Source: Cordia subcordata (taxonomy: Eukaryota > Streptophyta > Magnoliopsida > Boraginales > Cordiaceae). Taken from it: a stretch of 64,000 nucleotides of DNA. Under the pieces are notes generated by a model that worked only from the letters and a program-made list of their open reading frames with translations, was not told the DNA's origin and did not search any database. The stretch spans positions 2,120,501-2,184,500 of the forward strand of contig JAPTOF010000016.1 in the NCBI GenBank assembly GCA_028554755.1, in the 5' to 3' direction. Shown here in pieces: positions 59,058 to 64,000 of this stretch. The position numbers and the translations under genes were made by a program. Position 1 is the stretch's first letter. Each line of letters opens with the position of its first letter.

Positions 59058-62000
59058 TATATTTGTGACGTAGAGCTGGTTTGGATTGCCTTTAGGAAAA
59101 GCAACTTTTGTATACCTCCGAAGAAGTGTTCTATCTTTTTTTTTTTTTTTTTGGGGATAACTTAAGAGTTTTGCACTGGGGAGAAAGATCAAATTCAGTT
59201 TTTTTTAAGAGTTTCAGTTTTTTTTTAAATCATAATAAATTTAAGCCAATGAAAATATATGGGGTCAAAAGAAGTGCTTATCTGTAAGAATTTGTTGTAT
59301 TATTCATTTTCTGAACTATTGAACTGTTTATTGGATTGTCCGTCACCTGTATGGATAAAGTACAGGACCGAACTTCTTTGGTCAATATATATGCATGAGG
59401 AGGTACATTATTATGAGTGGAGCAAACATGATTTGATTGAAGAGGTTGGTTTCGATCATGAAATTCATGCATCTGTTACTCAGTGCAACCTTTTCCGTTC
59501 CTATCTGCTGTCGTTTCTCATGTTCTGTTGGTGATAGTATCAGACAGCATAATCATGGAAGAAATCTAGCCAATCAAGGTTCTTAAGTAGAAGCTCACTG
59601 ATGTTTTATTAGTAATGTTGGATGAATCTTCCTACTTTGTGTGCTGTTGACTTGTCGTTAAGGGAAGGATGACTCTTAAGTCACGTGTAAAGTAGATTTT
59701 TAACTTCTCATCCCTTATATCTCTTCTTTACAGGTAAGCTCTGTATTGAGGTGGCCCCTGCATCCAAGATTGCTTTTATCTCTGAAGAGTTGTGCACTGG
59801 GTGTGGTATCTGTGACAAGGTTTGTGTAGACTAAGAAGTTGTGTATAACCTATAGCTCAGGCTTGAAGTTGTATAGGATGAGCATTCCTGACGACGTTTG
59901 TCCTTGTTTTCTTAGAAATGTCCATTTGAAGCAATTCAGTTGATCAATCTACCAAAGGACTTGGATAAGGACACGACCCATCCTTATGGTCCTAACACTT
60001 TCAAATTGCACAGGTTTGCAGATAGTGGAAGTTTCTTTGGGGTTATCCGCTTTTAAATATCTATAATTTAAAATTTCTACATATTTCTACGACAGGTTAC
60101 CGGTTCAAGGCCTAGGCAAGTTCTTGGCCTGGTTGGAACAAATGGAATCGGAAAAGCAACTCAACTCAAAGTTTAGCTGGGAAATTGAAACCAAATTTAC
60201 GGCCATTTAGTGTAAGTTTGATTGAGATTTTAAATTGTTGCCTTTTGGCGAGTGATTGTTGCTTACTATATATATGATATATAATCCCCCTGATTGGCAG
60301 GAAATCTTGTCTTACTTCCGAGGATCTAAACTACAGAATTATTCCACTCTTATTTTGGAAGATAATTTGGTGGGTTCTTAATGAATGTGAATTTGTTGCC
60401 TATGTAAGGGGGCACTCTTTTCTCTCCTCCCTCACCCAACCAACACATCCCCCTCTCCCTCCCATCCACCCTCCCTCACACATTCACACATATACTCGAA
60501 GTAAGACCCGAGAATTCCCTTCACTGAGTATATTAACTCTGGTCGATGTTGATATCATCTTGTCACATTAATTTTGGGATACATAGTTCTGAAAGGTCTT
60601 CTGTGTAGCTGATCAATTTGATCTGATAGCCTATCAGATTGGTCTGTGCAATAATTGAAAAAGACATTGTATAAAATGAAAGACATACTACATCAGTAAT
60701 AATTTCTTTTGGTACTTGAATTTCAAGCTATTATTAGATGCATAAAGCATAATATCTCTATTTGAGTTAGGAGTGGTACGATACTACCTGCATAATGCAG
60801 CCCTTACTTCTTTTTTTTTTTTGTGTGGAATTTGAAATCAGCTGATGAGTTTTCCTGTAATGCCTTTGAAAATCACTTGTATTTTTCTCGGATCTGTAGG
60901 TCTAAGATTTTTGATAGATGATCACCTCAAGGACTTTGCAAAAAATTTTGAGGACTGTGTAGGTCATGTTAGTTAATGATGCATAGCTGATGCAGCTACA
61001 TACATTGATGATTTTATTGGTTCAGAAAAGAAACCTTCAGCCCTGGATTGATATATCATGTCTTTATTATTGTTTTCTTATAGTCAAACTTAGTTGGAAA
61101 ATTGAAGTTGATAACTTCTGGGTCATTAAATTTCATCAATTGGTTTGTCAATATTTTTGTTTTCTATGTGAATAATTTTATTTTGATGGCTTGCATTGGT
61201 TTCAACTGGTTCTTGCTTTTATGGTCTTACTTTTCTGAAACAGCCAATCATTAAACCTCAGTATGTTGACCACGTCCCAAAAGCAGTCCAAGGCAACGTC
61301 GCACAAGTGCTTGACCAGAAAGATGAGAGAGAAATGATAGCATAACTTTGTGCTGATTTGAGCTTAGTCAGGTTTTAGACTGTAATGTAGGTGATTTATC
61401 TGGTGGAGAGATGCAGAGGTTTTTCATTACAGTTGTTGCAATTCGGAATGCTGAGATATACATGTTTGATGAGCCCTCCAGTGATCTTGATGTGAGACAG
61501 AGGCTCAAAGCCATGCAAGTTATCCAATCTTTGCTCCGTCCAAATAGGTTTTCTCCTCTTTTAGTCTCTTCCTGTACTTCATAACTTACTGTTTTTGCTG
61601 CTACAGACTAATGAGGTCTCCTTTTGTTGATCTTTCAGTTATGTAATTGTTGTGGAGCATGACCTAAGTGTTCTGGATTATTTGTTGGACTTCATTTGCT
61701 GCCTTTATGGGAAGCCAGGTGCATATGGGGTTGTAACCCTCCCATTCTCTGTTCGGGAAGGAATTGATAAATTTTTGGCCGGATTTGTTCCTACAGAAAA
61801 TCTACGATTTTGGGACGAGTCTCTCACTTTCAAGGTAAAGCAATTTCTTGTGCTACGAAAATGGTGGTTAAGTTATAAGAATGGTGTTTAAGATATCTTT
61901 TGATTTCTTCAGGTTGCTGAGACTCCTCAGGAAAGTGCCGAGGAAATTGAAACACATGCACCATATAAATCCCAACAATGACTAAAACACTGTAATTTCA

Positions 62001-64000
62001 AACTTAAGGCTATGGAAGGTGAATTTACCGATTCTCAAATTATCGTAATGCTTGGTGAGAATGGGATGGGAAGACAACATTTATCCGCATGCTGGTTGGT
62101 TTTCTTCCCATCATTTTTATGTCTTTTGAGTGTTGAATTGTCTGTTGTTTTACATTTTAAATTCTTGATTGTGATTGACAGGCTGGTCTTTTGAAGCTGA
62201 TGTAGTCGAAGCCTCTGATGTTGAGATTCTTAAGTTTAATGTCTCTTACAAGCCTCAGAAGATCAGTCCCAAATTTCAGTCTACCGTCAGGCAATGGCTT
62301 CACCAAGAGAAATGTAATTTATATACCCATCCTCAGTTTATATTAGATGTAATGAAGCCATTGCAAATTGAGCAACTAATGGATCAAGAAGTTGTAAATC
62401 TTTCCGGAGGAGGGTTCATAGAGTTGCCTTGGGTCTATGCCTTGGGTCTATGCCTTGGGAAGGTGAACTATCTCTAGTTTAGTTTCATTGCTGTTCTATT
62501 GGACCCAGATGTATACATTAGTACAGCTAACATAAACACATCATTGGTGAACTATCTCTAGTTTAGTTTCATTGCTGTTCTATTGAACCCAGACATATAC
62601 ATTAATACAGCTAACATGGACACAATTTATTTGGAAAGATTTCGGTTCTGAGTGATTGATGATTCCTAGGATAGTGTTACCATTGTCATATATGAGAAAA
62701 AAATTATTTTTGGGGCTTATACTTTGCTCCATTCTGTAACCATGTTCTTAGTTTCTTACCGGCTCTTTCTGATTCTTGAAAATAAAGGGGTGGTGCCAGT
62801 AGGGAACTCGGAGACGCCTTGGAACAGAGGTTAAGTTGCATGCATATGCTAGTTTAATTGTGCAGATGTAGAAACTTTTACATGTACTGTCTCACTTGTA
62901 TGAGAGCACAGCACTATAGGAGGAATACTGCAAATAGGGTTCAAAAACTAACTGAAATAAGTTGAATATATGCACCATGATAGCATGGTTGAATATTAAA
63001 GAAGCTTATATTTAACTTTACGATTGATAAATGTAAGCAACAAGCAGCAGGTTGATTGACATAGATGCATAAAATGTCTACATTTTGCTGTTATTCAGAT
63101 GATGCTTGACATTGGTGTGAACAATTTTTTTCAAGTTAATTCCAAGGGAACAATTTGATTTTCTAATCCTGAAATTTTCATCTTCTCTTCCCCCTTTTGG
63201 GTGTCCCAAGTGCTAGGTATTTTATGAAGCCCGAACCTGCTCCTGTTGGAATTGCTGCTTATTTGTGTTTTAGGTAATCTTTCTTCTCTTTTTCTTTTTA
63301 GTTACATCCTATTGCTTGTTAAACTCCTGGATGGTACGTACAACTGTTTTTACTTTTTCTTTTTAAAGGCAAATGGGTTTCTTCATGTCTGGTGTTTAAT
63401 AGATATGGTTCACAAGAACAATTGCATTGCTAGGTTAATTTCTCGGGTAGTAGGGTAATGTAGGTTATCACAAAAGCAATTATGTGTCTTTAATTTTCCC
63501 CTGAAAAGACATATTTCTATAATCATTGCTAGGATCCCTGCTTGCTTGCTGGAAACCATTTCAAGACACTGTATGTGAGATATACTTAAGATTTGATAAA
63601 ACAAATAAAAATGAGCTGTGTTCTAGGAAATGGGAATTCAAACATAGTGTTTTCTTTTTGGTCAAGAATTCAAACATATGTTTCTGATTGTTTTCTATTG
63701 TCTGACTTCTCATTACTAATTCCCATGCAGCTGGCTGACATTTATTTGATAGATGAACCAAGTGCATATCTCGACTTGGAGCAGCGTATTGTTGCTTCAA
63801 AAGTCATAAAGAGACATATACTTCACAGAAAGAAGACAGCATTTGTGGTCGAACATGATAATGGCAACATATCTGGCAGATAGGGTTATCGTGTACGAGG
63901 GGAAGCTTTCAGTTGATTGTATAGCAAATGCACCTCAGTCTTTGTTGACTGGAATGAACCTTTTCCTATCAGTAAGTCTCGTGATAATCATATATCTTTC

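Larger units (their letters stand above)
57945..64000 (+). pseudogene. ABCE: ABCE (RNase L inhibitor / RLI) pseudogene, introns retained, runs off the window
   Basis: Homologous exons lie at about 57945-58026, 59734-59819, 59916-60013, 60096-60230, 60282-60369, 61244-61547, 61639-61834, 61913-62094, 62182-62462 and 63731-63971. They cover the Fe-S domain ([37 protein letters not shown]), ABC1 (Walker A GTNGIGKAT, LSGGEMQRF, IYMFDEPSSDLDVRQR) and ABC2 (MLGENG..., [17 protein letters not shown]). ABCE recycles ribosomes with eRF1/Pelota. Defects: the start codon is not recognisable; 1-bp losses near 60106 and 60174; GKST became GKAT; TAA at 61343-61345; frame loss in the second Walker A (about 62066-62075); signature LSGGE became LSGGG followed by a CCTTGGGTCTATG duplication; loss after VEHD near 63858. 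Retained introns indicate DNA-level duplication. The remaining C-terminal exons lie beyond the window. Confidence 0.9.

Overview
The window is nuclear DNA of a dicot-type flowering plant. It is AT-rich, and its genes carry GT-AG introns. Their products are plant forms: a plastid inner-envelope protein, a DUF1218 cell-wall protein, a CEP/PIP-type secreted peptide and AP-4 epsilon. The intergenic DNA is full of copia LTRs, MITEs, a Helitron-like element, a LINE remnant and microsatellites. I cannot name the species.

Layout. 1-1821 is the 3' part of a copia-type retroelement with its LTR. 1822-16400 is mostly transposon debris, including a 1.3-kb solo LTR and a LINE scrap, around one small intact gene for a secreted signalling peptide (7305-7550, +). 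16590-17811 (-) is a three-exon DUF1218 membrane protein gene. 20978-24276 (-) is an intron-containing pseudogene of tubulin-folding cofactor B. It diverges from an apparently intact CDC123-family gene (26253-27263, +) whose leader is split by a 1.55-kb intron. 28254-30957 (-) is a complete four-exon TIC21 gene. 32863-42841 (+) is a complete eleven-exon AP-4 epsilon gene. 44613-47558 (-) is an intronless, internally deleted copy of the spliceosomal helicase BRR2 with three in-frame stops. Upstream of it, 47559-53493 repeats the BRR2-copy leader three times with a period of about 2.82 kb, interleaved with copia 3' ends. 54011-57558 (-) is a candidate non-autonomous Helitron. 57945 to the window end (+) is a multi-exon pseudogene of ABCE/RLI.

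The five intact genes belong to unrelated pathways: peptide signalling, cell wall, eIF2 assembly, plastid import and post-Golgi sorting. They are ordinary neighbours, not a cluster. The notable theme is decay of extra copies of housekeeping genes: cofactor B, BRR2 and ABCE. The point most worth testing is the BRR2 copy. All three stops fall inside a 159-nt segment with GT-AG ends whose removal would keep the frame, and the copy lies convergent to AP-4 epsilon. I did not find a convincing new multi-gene system. All exon borders were placed by eye from splice consensus and family similarity recalled from memory.
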